Notes: a model not told the origin generated them from the letters alone. 64,000 nucleotides of DNA from RPQJ01 sp963706755 (GCA_963706755.1 CAVPNH010000007.1:1-64000), one strand, 5' to 3'; shown: positions 1 through 8,416, numbered from the stretch's first letter. Program-made: numbers and translations.

Positions 1-33
1 GGTCGTGTAGAGCAGCGACCGCAGGGCCTGCAT
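1..33 (-). CDS. start of a gene after glyS, possibly plsC-like acyltransferase (partial)
   Basis: Only the first 11 codons lie inside the window, reading MQALRSLLYTT from an ATG whose complement is at 31-33. The start is 10 bp downstream of the glyS stop on the same strand, so the gene is probably co-transcribed with glyQS. In several gammaproteobacteria 1-acyl-glycerol-3-phosphate acyltransferase genes lie near glyS and start with a similar short hydrophobic stretch. That makes plsC a reasonable guess, but 11 residues cannot prove it. Confidence 0.4.
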   Translation of the reverse strand, partial: MQALRSLLYTT

Positions 34-43
34 GGTTCGTTTC

Positions 44-2131
44 CTATCCGGGCAGCCTCGAAAGGTCCGCGGCGTGCATGAAGAGCGACTGCAGCCGCCG
101 GAGCAGCGCCAGGCGATTTGCCCTGAGCGCCGGGTCCTCCGCCATCACCATCACCGAATCGAAGAAATCGTCCACGGCCTTGCGCAGCACGGCCAGGTTC
201 TGGAGCGCCTCGGTGTACTGTCGCGCGCGGAACTTCGGCTCGACCATCCGGGCGATCGCGACCACCTGCTCGCCCAGGATCTGCTCGGCCGGGTCGCGGA
301 GCAGGTCCTCGTCGATCGTGTCGCCGACCGGGCCGGGCGCCTTGCGCAGGATGTTGGCGATGCGCTTGTTGGCCGCGGCGAGGCTGTGGGCCTCGGGCAG
401 GCGCAGGAACTCCGCCAGCGCGCGCAGGCGGGCGTCCAGGTCGAGCGGAGACGCGGGACGAGTGGCGAGCACCGCGTCGAACATCTCGGTCGTGATCGCG
501 AAGCCGGCCTCGCCGTCGAGGTAATAAGCGCGCAGGCGCTCGAAGACGTACTCGTATACCTCGCCTGCTGTGTTCTCCGGCGCGGAGAAGGGTAGCGAGG
601 CGAGGGCGCGGGCAGTGAGCCGCGGCAAGTCGAGGTCCAGCCTGCGTTCCACGGCGATCCGGAGCAGGCCGAGTGCCGCGCGGCGCAGGCCGAACGGGTC
701 GCGGGTGCCGGTCGGCTTCTGGCCGGTCGCAAAGATGCCCGTGATGGTGTCCAGCTTGTCCGCGATGGCGACCGCCATCCCGGTCTTCGTCGCCGGCAGC
801 GCGTCGCCGGCGAAGCGCGGCAGGTACTGCTCGCGCAGTGCCTCGCAGACCTCGGCAGCCTCGCCGTCGTGCTGCGCGTAATAGCGGCCCATGAGGCCCT
901 GGAGTTCCGGGAACTCGCCGACCATCGCGGTCAGGAGGTCGCACTTGCAGAGCTGGGCGGCCCGATCGGCGAGCGCGGCATCCCCGCCGATCGCGGCGGC
1001 GATGTCGCTCGCGAGCGCACGGACGCGCTCCGACTTGTCGTAGAGCGAGCCGAGCTGGGTCTGGAAGGTGACGCGCCTGAGCGCGTCGCAATGCGAGTCG
1101 AGACGGTGCTTGCGGTCCGAGGCCCAGAAGAAGGCCGCGTCGCTCAAGCGCGGGCGCACGACGCGCTCGTTGCCGGCGATCACCTGCGCGGGATCCGAAC
1201 TCTCGATATTCGAGACGGTTACGAACCACGGCATCAGTCGCCCGTCCGTGTCGCGGACCGGGAAGTAGCGCTGGTGGTCCTGCATGGTCGCGATCGGCAC
1301 CTCGGCCGGCAGTTCGAGGAACTGCGGGTCGAAGCGCCCGGCGAGCGGTACCGGCCACTCGACCAGCGCGGTGACCTCATCGAGCAGCGACTCCGAGATC
1401 ACGGCTACGCCGCCCAGGCGGGACGCGACGGCGGCCACGCCCTGGCGGATCGACTCCCTGCGCTCGTGGATGTCGGCGACGACGCGACCGCGCCGGTGCA
1501 GCGTGGCGACGTAGGACGCCGGGCTGCCGATGCGGATCGCCTTCGGCGCCATGAATCGATGGCCGTAGGTGAGGCGGCCCGCGCGCACGCCCAGGATGTC
1601 GCAGGGCACTTCGTCACGGCCGAAGAGCATCAGCACCCAGTGCACCGGACGCACGAACTGGGCCTCGCCCGCGCCCCAGCGCATGCGCTTGGCGATGGGC
1701 AGCGCGTCGAGCGCGGCCTGCACGATGCCTGGCAGCAGGCTCGCGGTGCTGGCGCCGGCCTCGGTCCCGCGATGAACGAGCCAGATGCCCTTGGGCGTCT
1801 CGAGCTTCGCGAGTGCCGAAACGTCGATCCCGCAGCCACGGGCGAAGGCGAGCGCGGCCTGGGTGGGCGCGCCTTGTGCGTCGAACGCCGCCTTGAGCGG
1901 CGGACCACGCCTTTCGATGGCTCGGTCGGGCTGCTGCTCCGCGAGGCGGCGCACGCGCACCGCCAGGCGACGCGGGGTCGCGTAGCGTTCCACTGCACCG
2001 TGCTTCAGGCCGGCGGTGTCCAGTCCCTTCGCGACGCCGTCCGCGAACGCAGCCGACAGTGCCAGCAGCGACTTCGGCGGCAGTTCCTCGGTGCCGATCT
2101 CGACCAGGAAATCGCGGGCTGCAACGCTCAT
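44..2131 (-). CDS. glyS: glycine--tRNA ligase beta subunit
   Basis: 695 residues, the usual length for the beta subunit of the bacterial alpha2-beta2 glycyl-tRNA synthetase, which charges tRNA-Gly with glycine in the cytoplasm. The N-terminus reads DFLVEIGTEELPPKSL, the hallmark opening of GlyS. The family block ending in TMQDHQRYFPV is near residue 290, and the C-terminus carries the tRNA-anticodon-binding-like helical domain ending in LLRRLQSLFMHAADLSRLPG. The start ATG overlaps the glyQ stop by 4 bp (ATGA), so the two subunits are translationally coupled. Confidence 0.97.
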   Translation of the reverse strand: MSVAARDFLVEIGTEELPPKSLLALSAAFADGVAKGLDTAGLKHGAVERYATPRRLAVRVRRLAEQQPDRAIERRGPPLKAAFDAQGAPTQAALAFARGCGIDVSALAKLETPKGIWLVHRGTEAGASTASLLPGIVQAALDALPIAKRMRWGAGEAQFVRPVHWVLMLFGRDEVPCDILGVRAGRLTYGHRFMAPKAIRIGSPASYVATLHRRGRVVADIHERRESIRQGVAAVASRLGGVAVISESLLDEVTALVEWPVPLAGRFDPQFLELPAEVPIATMQDHQRYFPVRDTDGRLMPWFVTVSNIESSDPAQVIAGNERVVRPRLSDAAFFWASDRKHRLDSHCDALRRVTFQTQLGSLYDKSERVRALASDIAAAIGGDAALADRAAQLCKCDLLTAMVGEFPELQGLMGRYYAQHDGEAAEVCEALREQYLPRFAGDALPATKTGMAVAIADKLDTITGIFATGQKPTGTRDPFGLRRAALGLLRIAVERRLDLDLPRLTARALASLPFSAPENTAGEVYEYVFERLRAYYLDGEAGFAITTEMFDAVLATRPASPLDLDARLRALAEFLRLPEAHSLAAANKRIANILRKAPGPVGDTIDEDLLRDPAEQILGEQVVAIARMVEPKFRARQYTEALQNLAVLRKAVDDFFDSVMVMAEDPALRANRLALLRRLQSLFMHAADLSRLPG

Positions 2132-3180
2132 GCGAGGCCCTTCGTCGTCAGGCCCCGTTCCGGCAGCGGCGGGTCCACCATGGGGACTGGCTCCGTTTCC
2201 GCTTCGGAAACGGTGCCTGTCCCCAATTTGGAGGGGACAGTCCCCATTTCCGAAGGAACGGAAAAGGGGACAGTCCCCCGCAGCATCGGGAAGCCCAGCG
2301 CTTCACGGCTCGCGTGATAAGCCTCCGCCACGCCGCGGGCCAGCGTGCGTACGCGCAGGATGTAGCGCTGGCGCTCGGTCACGGAAATCGCCTTGCGCGC
2401 GTCGAGCAGGTTGAAAGTGTGCGAGGCCTTGAGCATCCGCTCGTAGGCGGGGAGCGAGAGCTTCACCTCGAGCAGCGCCAAGCACTCCTTCTCGTGCGCG
2501 TCGAACTGGCGGAAGAGTTCGTCCACGTCGGCGTGCTCGAAGTTGTACTTCGACTGCTCGACCTCGTTCTGGTGATACACGTCGCCGTAGGTGACGCGGC
2601 CGAGCGGGCCGTCGGTCCACACGAGGTCGAACACGCTCTCGACGCCCTGCAGGTACATGGCGAGGCGTTCGAGCCCGTAGGTGATCTCGCCCATCACCGG
2701 CCGGCAGTCGAGGCCACCCACCTGCTGGAAGTAGGTGAACTGCGTGACTTCCATGCCGTTCAGCCAGATCTCCCAGCCGAGGCCCCAGGCGCCGAGGGTC
2801 GGCGACTCCCAGTTGTCCTCGACGAGGCGGATATCGTGCACCAGCGGGTCGATGCCCACGGCCCGGAGCGACCCGAGGTACAGCTCGATGATGTCCGGCG
2901 GCGACGGCTTGATGACCACCTGGTACTGGTAGTAGTGCTGCAGGCGGAATGGGTTGTCACCGTAGCGCCCGTCCGTCGGGCGGCGCGAGGGCTGCACGTA
3001 GGCCGCGCTCCAGGGTTCGGGGCCGAGCGCCCGCAGGAAGGTTGCCGTGTGAAACGTGCCGGCGCCCATCTCCATGTCGTAGGGCTGCAGGATCACGCAG
3101 CCCCGGTCCGCCCAGTAACGCTGCAGCGTCAGGAGCAGGTCCTGGAAGGTGCGTGGAGGCGTCGGGGCCTTGTTGGGCAT
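2128..3180 (-). CDS. glyQ: glycine--tRNA ligase alpha subunit with repeat-encoded C-terminal tail
   Basis: Catalytic alpha subunit of glycyl-tRNA synthetase. Family blocks are clear: TFQDLLLTLQRYWADRGC at the N-terminus, EMGAGTFHTATFLRALGPEP, and the C-terminal SVTERQRYILRVRTLARGVA. The protein is 350 residues, whereas the family is usually about 300-320. Conserved homology stops at REALGFPML (residue 300). Residues 301 to about 334 are translated from a cluster of GGGGAC/GTCCCC palindromes at 2181-2278 and contain GTVP-type units three times. The last 16 residues lead to a stop overlapping glyS. The natural stop was probably displaced by the repeat cluster. The catalytic core looks intact. 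Confidence 0.95.
   Translation of the reverse strand: MPNKAPTPPRTFQDLLLTLQRYWADRGCVILQPYDMEMGAGTFHTATFLRALGPEPWSAAYVQPSRRPTDGRYGDNPFRLQHYYQYQVVIKPSPPDIIELYLGSLRAVGIDPLVHDIRLVEDNWESPTLGAWGLGWEIWLNGMEVTQFTYFQQVGGLDCRPVMGEITYGLERLAMYLQGVESVFDLVWTDGPLGRVTYGDVYHQNEVEQSKYNFEHADVDELFRQFDAHEKECLALLEVKLSLPAYERMLKASHTFNLLDARKAISVTERQRYILRVRTLARGVAEAYHASREALGFPMLRGTVPFSVPSEMGTVPSKLGTGTVSEAETEPVPMVDPPLPERGLTTKGLA
2181..2278. repeat. REP-like palindrome cluster inside the 3' end of glyQ
   Basis: Three nested palindromes. Positions 2181-2201 and 2205-2225 form a 21-bp imperfect inverted repeat (two mismatches) around a CTT loop, beginning TGGGGACTGG and ending CCTGTCCCCA. Two copies of the 13-mer GGGGACAGTCCCC follow at 2233-2245 and 2266-2278. 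They are themselves the cores of a larger inverted repeat with arms of about 20 bp. The cluster is read in frame as part of GlyQ. The same core occurs at 25.8, 40.4 and 50.6 kb. Confidence 0.9.
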
Positions 3181-3258
3181 CGGGAGTCCGGGTAACGGTC
3201 GCTGCGAGGCCGCGAAGTATAGCGAAGGACCGCTGCGCTTCCGGTTCTGGAACAGCGT

Positions 3259-3702
3259 TCAGTTCGACGGCGGCGGGAGGGGGTTCACCACGCGCAGCGC
3301 CGGAAAGCGGCTGAAGTCGCGGTCCGCGGACCAGAGTTCGGCGACCCCGTGCTGCAGGCAGATGGCGGCAATGCGGGCATCGTGCACACGGCTGCCCGTG
3401 ACCTGGCCGGTTTCAACCAGCCTGCGGAGGCTGGCCCAATGATCCTGCGATTCGCCTATGAGCACGAGCCCCGGAGCTTCCCGCCAGCATTCAACCTGCT
3501 CGATCGCGTCCGCCACGGGGGTTGGCGGGGCGAAGATGCGCGGGTGGGTCACGATGGCGAGGAACTCATGTATGCAAGGCCAGGGGATCGCCCACCGGAC
3601 CCGCGACTCTGCGAGCCTCGCCACGCGCGTATCGGCGGCCTCATGCCAGGGCGAGTCGGAGCGATGCGCGTAGACCAGGATGTTGGTGTCGACGGCGATC
3701 AT
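3259..3702 (-). CDS. PIN-domain ribonuclease toxin, VapC type
   Basis: 147 residues starting MIAVDTNILVYAHRSD, the first acidic motif of the PIN fold. Further acidic motifs occur at DARIAAICLQHG and SADRDFSRFP near the C-terminus. VapC toxins are Mg2+-dependent endoribonucleases that cleave tRNA or rRNA when free of antitoxin. I chose the ATG at 3702 rather than the upstream in-frame ATG at 3744 because the PIN fold begins exactly there and the start overlaps the stop of the upstream antitoxin gene by 4 bp (ATGA), the usual toxin-antitoxin coupling. The RNA target cannot be read from the sequence. Confidence 0.85.
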   Translation of the reverse strand: MIAVDTNILVYAHRSDSPWHEAADTRVARLAESRVRWAIPWPCIHEFLAIVTHPRIFAPPTPVADAIEQVECWREAPGLVLIGESQDHWASLRRLVETGQVTGSRVHDARIAAICLQHGVAELWSADRDFSRFPALRVVNPLPPPSN

Positions 3703-3950
3703 GGGCCCCGGCCTTCGTACGACAGCTCGCGGATCCTTTCCCATCCGGCATCAACAGCCTCGGGCCGCAGCCCGCTGCCTCCACAGGCATGCCGTCGCAG
3801 GACGAAGGGCTGGCGCTGACGGGTCGCCTCCTCATCCAGGTAGCCGTGCAGGGCGGCCTCGACGACCCGCCGGAGCGTCGTGCCCTGCCGAGCCGCTGAT
3901 TTCTTCGCGGCGAGGAGCAGGGCATCGCTCAGCTCGATCGTGGTCTTCAT
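3699..3950 (-). CDS. ribbon-helix-helix antitoxin, VapB-like
   Basis: 83 residues. MKTTIELSDALLLAAKKSAARQ is a typical ribbon-helix-helix N-terminus for DNA-binding antitoxins. A charged middle and a C-terminal segment ending in ELSYEGRGP would wrap the toxin. Two upstream in-frame ATGs (3971 and 3962) exist, but the conserved fold begins at 3950. The gene is first in a two-gene operon with the PIN toxin and overlaps it by 4 bp. A 16-bp perfect palindrome covers its start codon, which fits antitoxin autorepression. Confidence 0.82.
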   Translation of the reverse strand: MKTTIELSDALLLAAKKSAARQGTTLRRVVEAALHGYLDEEATRQRQPFVLRRHACGGSGLRPEAVDAGWERIRELSYEGRGP

Positions 3951-3994
3951 ATGGGTGCCCATATAATACAAGCCATACTCCCGTATAGTATGGC
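3949..3994 (-). promoter_or_regulatory. operator/promoter region of the toxin-antitoxin operon
   Basis: Two palindromes lie at the antitoxin start. ATATGGGTGCCCATAT (3949-3964) is a perfect 16-mer overlapping the ATG. GCCATACT (3972-3979) pairs with AGTATGGC (3987-3994) across a 7-bp spacer. The region is AT-rich and includes a TATTAT-like -10 on the minus strand between the two. This is what an operator bound by ribbon-helix-helix antitoxin dimers would look like. Binding is inferred. Confidence 0.6.
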
Positions 3995-4075
3995 CATCAG
4001 GTTCGTGAGCGGCAAGCCAGAAATCGAACGGATTCGTGGAGAATGACGCCCGTCGCGAAAACCGGGAACAGATAG

Positions 4076-4486
4076 ATGCCAGCTGACCCAGCGCAAGCCA
4101 TCGCCAGCTTCCTCGCCTCGAGCGCGTTCGCCGTCGTCGGCGCGTCGCCGCACCGTTACAAGTACGGGAACAAGGTGCTGCGCTGCTACCAGCAGAACGG
4201 TCGACCCGCGATCCCGGTGAATCCGAATGAGTCCGAGGTCGAGGGCGTGCCCTGCGTGGCGAGCGTGCTGGACCTTCCGGAGGACGTGAAAAGTATCTCC
4301 GTGATCACCCGGCCGGAAGTGACGGAGCGGATCGTCGAGGACGCCATTCGCAGGGGCGTCGAGAACGTCTGGATGCAGCCGGGCGCGGAGAGCGCGGCGT
4401 CCGTCGAAGCGTGCCGCAGGGCGGGCATCAACGTCATTGCGGACGGCAGCTGCGTGCTGGTCGTGCTTGGCTACAGGGAGCGTTGA
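4076..4486 (+). CDS. CoA-binding domain protein (YccU type)
   Basis: 136 residues forming a single CoA-binding Rossmann-like domain. FAVVGASPHRYKYGNKVLR is the nucleotide-binding glycine loop, AIPVNPNESEVEGVP is the second conserved block, and the end VIADGSCVLV matches the short stand-alone family that includes E. coli YccU. These proteins bind coenzyme A, and their physiological role is unsettled. The gene stands alone, divergent from the toxin-antitoxin operon. Confidence 0.88.
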   Translation: MPADPAQAIASFLASSAFAVVGASPHRYKYGNKVLRCYQQNGRPAIPVNPNESEVEGVPCVASVLDLPEDVKSISVITRPEVTERIVEDAIRRGVENVWMQPGAESAASVEACRRAGINVIADGSCVLVVLGYRER

Positions 4487-4767
4487 TCACCGCGGTCGAA
4501 GGCCGCCAATATTGTGCAGTTGATCTGTCTTATTCTTTTTATGTTAGCAGCGGGCTGCCGCGTTTCGTTAGGAAACATATTCAAATCTGAGAGCACAAAT
4601 TCCCGCCGCCGGCCCCCGCACCGGACGCGTGTGAACAAGCCAGGGTGCAGGCCTTGGGTTCACGAATCCAGTCGCCGTGGATCGCCCGCGCGCAGCAGGC
4701 CGGCCGGCGGCCGAAGCAGCAGCAGACCTCCCCCCATCGAGTGGCCCCGGCCCGAGGATCCGCTAAC
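4487..4767. other. intergenic region with AT-rich stretch, upstream of the metal-uptake module
   Basis: 281 bp without a gene. Positions about 4505-4610 are markedly AT-rich compared with the surrounding sequence (for example TTATTCTTTTTATGTTAG near 4530) and probably hold the promoter of the module that follows. I looked for a palindromic Zur box of the TGTTATA-N-TATAACA kind and did not find a convincing one. The rest, up to the start at 4768, is GC-rich with no clear signal. Confidence 0.4.
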
Positions 4768-5106
4768 ATGCCGGCTTTCCCGGAGGCACGTTCCCTGGTT
4801 CGATCCTTGAATCGCCCGTTCGTCATCTTCGCGCTGCTTGCGCTGCTGGTCGCGCAGGCGGCGGCGGGGCAGCATGCCGCGAAGCACTTCAAGGCCGGCG
4901 GTGACGCGCCGGGCCTTCCGGGTACGCACACGCAGCTGTGCCTCGAGTGCGCCTCGTTCGCGCCGCTCGCCTCCGCGCACGGCGGCGCGGCCACGTCGCT
5001 CACGGTCGTCTCGCTTGCGATCGCGGAGTTCATCCGCACCCACGACGACACGGTCGTCGACCTTCGCCATTACGCGTCGTACCGTTCCCGCGCCCCTCCG
5101 CGCTGA
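4768..5106 (+). CDS. DUF2946-like small exported protein
   Basis: 112 residues. A charged start, a hydrophobic segment (FVIFALLALLVAQAAAGQ) that could be a signal peptide or anchor, then CLECASFAPLASAHGG, the Cys-x2-Cys block typical of DUF2946-type proteins often found beside metal-transport genes. An in-frame ATG exists upstream at 4645. I prefer 4768 because the protein starts just before the hydrophobic segment and the preceding 41 residues look unstructured. Its position as first gene before a barrel protein and a Zn-type ABC transporter suggests a role in metal handling. The biochemical function is not known. Confidence 0.65.
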   Translation: MPAFPEARSLVRSLNRPFVIFALLALLVAQAAAGQHAAKHFKAGGDAPGLPGTHTQLCLECASFAPLASAHGGAATSLTVVSLAIAEFIRTHDDTVVDLRHYASYRSRAPPR

Positions 5107-5169
5107 CCGACCATCCGCAGGTCCGGCCGGCACCGCCCGGCTCGTTTCAGTTCGTCGAGGAGTGTTCCC

Positions 5170-6633
5170 ATGGGAAGGCGTTCCGCCTGTTTGTCCGTCG
5201 TGGCATGTGCCGCGGCGATCGTGCCCGCCGTCGGCGAGGCATCGAACGAAGCCGACGTCGCGGCGCTGCGCGCCGAGATCGCGGCGCTCAAGACCGATTA
5301 CGCCACGCGCGTGACCGCGCTCGAGGCGCGCATCGACCAGCTCGAGGCGTCGAGCGCCGCAACCGCTTCGGTCGCGTCAGCCGGCACATCGGCGCCCGGG
5401 CTGGCCGAGGTTGCGACGCCCGCCCCGGCGGATGCCCAGCCGCCGGCCCCGGTCGAGGCGCCTCCGCCCGCGCCAGCGGCAGCGAAGAGCGCCTCGGCCT
5501 TCAACCCGGCGATCTCCGTAATCCTGATGGGCAATTACGCGAACCTGTCGCAGGACCCCGCGGACTACTACATCGCAGGATTCGTGCCTCCGCCGGAGGG
5601 CGTGGGTCCGGACGACCGCAGCTTCAACCTGGGCGAGTCCGAGATCACGCTCGCGGCGAGCATCGATCCGTATTTCACCGGCACGCTCACGGCGGCCATC
5701 ACCGGCGACAACGAGATCTCGGTCGAGGAGGCGTACTTCCGGACGACAGCGCTGTCGCACGGGTTCTCGATCAAGGGCGGCCAGTTCTTCTCGGGTCTGG
5801 GCTACCTGAACGAGGTTCACGCCCACGCCTGGGACTTCATCGACCAGCCGCTCGTGTACCAGGCGTTCTTCGGCGGGCAGATGGCGCAGGTCGGCTTGCA
5901 GGCGAAATGGCTTGCGCCCACGGACTTCTTCCTCGAGTTCGGCGCCGAGACGGGCAATGGCGAGAACTTCCCGGGCACGCGCCTCGCGCGCAACGGCGCG
6001 AACGGCGAGACGCTCTTTGCGCACGTTGGCAGCGACATCGGCGACACGCTCACCTGGCGCGGCGGCGTGTCGTGGGTGAACCTCGACGCCGAGGATCGCA
6101 GCTTCCAGGAGCCGAATGCGCTGGGCGAGGAGGTCACGAACGCGTTTACCGGCAGCTCGGAGACCTGGATCGCCGACGCGGAACTTAAGTGGTCGCCGCT
6201 GGATAACCCCCGCCGCCAGTATCTGAAGCTGCAGGGCGAATACATGTACCGCACCGAAGACGGCGACCTGAGTTACGCCGGCATCGGGCCGACGCTCGAC
6301 GGCAGCTATCGCAGCCGGCAATCGGGCTGGTACCTGCAGGCCGTGTACCAGTTCCTGCCGCGCTGGCGGGTCGGCGCGCGCTACGACTCGCTGGACTCGG
6401 GCGACACGAAGATCGGCCTCGTCCAGTCGGGACTGCTCACCTGGCAGGACTTCCCGATGCTGATGTCGGCCACGCCCACGCGCACGACGCTCATGGTCGA
6501 CTGGAGCCTGAGCGAGTTCTCGCGCCTCCGGGCCCAGTACGCCTGGGACGACGCGGCGCCGGGACTCACCGACGAGCAGTTCTTCATTCAGTACATCTAC
6601 GCACTCGGCGCCCACGGCGCCCACAAGTTCTAG
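5170..6633 (+). CDS. outer-membrane beta-barrel protein with N-terminal coiled coil
   Basis: 487 residues. A signal peptide (about 1-24) is followed by a heptad-rich segment (VAALRAEIAALK through ARIDQLEASS, residues 28-60) like the trimerising coiled coils of some porins. An Ala/Pro-rich linker follows to about 110, then alternating aromatic/polar strands typical of a 14-18-stranded barrel. It ends in Phe (GAHGAHKF), the usual recognition signal for outer-membrane insertion. A GGAG ribosome site precedes the start. It is 10 bp upstream of the ZnuA-like gene, so it is probably the outer-membrane entry route for the same metal. No TonB box or plug domain is seen, so it is porin-like rather than a TonB-dependent receptor. 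Confidence 0.75.
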   Translation: MGRRSACLSVVACAAAIVPAVGEASNEADVAALRAEIAALKTDYATRVTALEARIDQLEASSAATASVASAGTSAPGLAEVATPAPADAQPPAPVEAPPPAPAAAKSASAFNPAISVILMGNYANLSQDPADYYIAGFVPPPEGVGPDDRSFNLGESEITLAASIDPYFTGTLTAAITGDNEISVEEAYFRTTALSHGFSIKGGQFFSGLGYLNEVHAHAWDFIDQPLVYQAFFGGQMAQVGLQAKWLAPTDFFLEFGAETGNGENFPGTRLARNGANGETLFAHVGSDIGDTLTWRGGVSWVNLDAEDRSFQEPNALGEEVTNAFTGSSETWIADAELKWSPLDNPRRQYLKLQGEYMYRTEDGDLSYAGIGPTLDGSYRSRQSGWYLQAVYQFLPRWRVGARYDSLDSGDTKIGLVQSGLLTWQDFPMLMSATPTRTTLMVDWSLSEFSRLRAQYAWDDAAPGLTDEQFFIQYIYALGAHGAHKF

Positions 6634-6643
6634 GAGCCAACCC

Positions 6644-7549
6644 ATGTTCAACAGGATCATCCAAGCCTGCCTCGCGGCCGCGTTCCTGATCGCGCAGCCC
6701 GCGCAGGCCGCGATCAAGGTGCTGGCGACCACCGCCGACTGGGGCTCGCTCGCCACGGAACTCGGGGGCGACAAGGTGAACGTCTACACCGCAACCAGCG
6801 CGCTTCAGGACGTGCACCAGGTGGACGCCAAGCCCAGCCTCGTCGCGCGTGCGCGCAACGCGGACCTCGTGGTCGCGAACGGCGCGGACCTCGAGATCGG
6901 CTGGTTGCCGGTGCTGCTGCAGGAATCCGGCAACCCGAAGATCCAGCCGGGCGCGCCCGGCTACTTCGAGGCGACCCCCACCGTGCGTCTGCTCGACATC
7001 CCGACCTCCGTCGACCGCTCGATGGGCGACATCCATCCCCTCGGCAATCCGCACGTCCAGCTCGACCCGCACGACGTCGCGGCAGTGGCTAAGGCGCTGA
7101 CCGCCAGGCTCGCGACCGTCGATGCAGCGAACGCCGCCTACTACCAGGCGCGCGGCAACGACTTCCAGGCCCGCTGGCAGCAGGCCATCACGCGCTGGGA
7201 GGCTGCGGCTGCACCGCTCAAGGGCGTGCCGGTGGTGGTCATCCACATGGACCAGCGCTATCTCACCCGCTGGCTCGGGCTGAACCAGGTCGCGGCCATC
7301 GAGCCCAAGCCGGGCGTGCCGCCGAGCGCGGGCTACCTCGGCCAGCTGGTCACGAAGTTGTCGGCAGACAAGCCGAAGATGATCCTGCGCAATGCCTACA
7401 ACGATCCCAAGGCCGCGGACTGGCTGTCGGATAAGGTCGGCGCCCCCGTCGTGCTGCTGCCATTCTCGGTGGGCGGTACGCCCGAAGCGAAGGACCTCTT
7501 TGGACTCTTCGACGACACGCTGAACCGACTGCTGGCGGCCAACAAATGA
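6644..7549 (+). CDS. ZnuA-like metal ABC transporter substrate-binding protein
   Basis: 301 residues with a Sec signal peptide (cleavage likely after AQA, residue 22). It belongs to the cluster A-I periplasmic binding proteins that deliver Zn2+ or Mn2+. Candidate metal ligands are His58 (in DVHQVDAKPS), His131 and His136 (in GDIHPLGNPHVQLDP), and His201 (VVIHMDQRYL). The His-rich loop of many ZnuA proteins is absent, so the metal may be Zn2+ or Mn2+. The stop overlaps the permease start by 4 bp. Confidence 0.88.
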   Translation: MFNRIIQACLAAAFLIAQPAQAAIKVLATTADWGSLATELGGDKVNVYTATSALQDVHQVDAKPSLVARARNADLVVANGADLEIGWLPVLLQESGNPKIQPGAPGYFEATPTVRLLDIPTSVDRSMGDIHPLGNPHVQLDPHDVAAVAKALTARLATVDAANAAYYQARGNDFQARWQQAITRWEAAAAPLKGVPVVVIHMDQRYLTRWLGLNQVAAIEPKPGVPPSAGYLGQLVTKLSADKPKMILRNAYNDPKAADWLSDKVGAPVVLLPFSVGGTPEAKDLFGLFDDTLNRLLAANK

Positions 7550-8325
7550 ACGACACGCTCGCGAATCTTGGGATCCTGTGGCCCGCGCTGGTCGCCGGCG
7601 TTCTCGTGTCGCTGTCGCACGTGCCGCTCGGCCAGCAGGTGCTGAAGCGCGGCATCGTGTTCATCGACCTCGCGATCGCGCAAGTCGCGGCGCTCGGCGT
7701 CATCGTGGCGCACACGGCGGGCCTCGAGCTCGCGGGCTGGATGACACAGGTGGCCGCGGTCGCGGCGGCGCTGCTCGGCGCGCTGCTCATGACCTGGACC
7801 GAGCGCAAGCGCCCCGAGGTACAGGAGGCCCTGATCGGAATACTCTTCGTGCTTGCCTCCACCGCGCAGATCCTGCTGCTTGCCAACAATCCGCACGGTG
7901 GCGAGGAATTGAAGGACCTGCTCGCTGGCCAGATCCTGTGGGTGTCCACGGCGCAGCTCGTGCGCGCCGCCGTGCTGACGGCATTTTTCCTGGTCGTCTG
8001 GACGCGATTCCGCAATCGCATGGGGCACGCCGGCTTCTACATCATTTTCGCCGTGATGGTGACGATGTCCGTGCAGCTGGTCGGCGTCTACCTCGTGTTT
8101 ACGACGCTCATCGTGCCGGCCGTGGCGACCTATCGCCACGCGGCGAACCGGCAGCTGGCGCTGGGCTACGGACTCGCGTTCGCGAGCTACCTCGTCGGGC
8201 TCGCGGCGTCGGTGCTCACCGATCTGCCGTCGAGCGCCGTGATCGTCTGGGCGATGGCCGTGCTCGCGATCATGCTGCACCTGACCGCGCGGCCGCACCA
8301 TCCGGTCGATCTAGAGGAGAGCTGA
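7546..8325 (+). CDS. ZnuB-like metal ABC transporter permease
   Basis: 259 residues, about seven to eight hydrophobic helices, of the ABC-3 permease family. It begins MNDTLANLGILWPALVAGVL and contains RGIVFIDLAIAQVAALG, the conserved coupling region of the family. It is translationally coupled to the binding-protein gene (ATGA overlap). The matching ATPase (ZnuC) is neither upstream nor downstream, since the next gene on this strand is unrelated. The permease must use an ATPase encoded elsewhere or work in an unusual way. Confidence 0.88.
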   Translation: MNDTLANLGILWPALVAGVLVSLSHVPLGQQVLKRGIVFIDLAIAQVAALGVIVAHTAGLELAGWMTQVAAVAAALLGALLMTWTERKRPEVQEALIGILFVLASTAQILLLANNPHGGEELKDLLAGQILWVSTAQLVRAAVLTAFFLVVWTRFRNRMGHAGFYIIFAVMVTMSVQLVGVYLVFTTLIVPAVATYRHAANRQLALGYGLAFASYLVGLAASVLTDLPSSAVIVWAMAVLAIMLHLTARPHHPVDLEES

Positions 8326-8416
8326 GCGCGGACCTGGGCTGACCCTATAGAAGATCCTGACACCCGGCTGTAGTGAGATGCAGCGGCAGAAAGCGGCCGT
8401 TCGTCTACTTCCGGGT

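Noticed and set aside
4487..4767. Zur-regulated promoter for the metal module
   Set aside because: No palindromic Zur-type box could be found in the AT-rich stretch.
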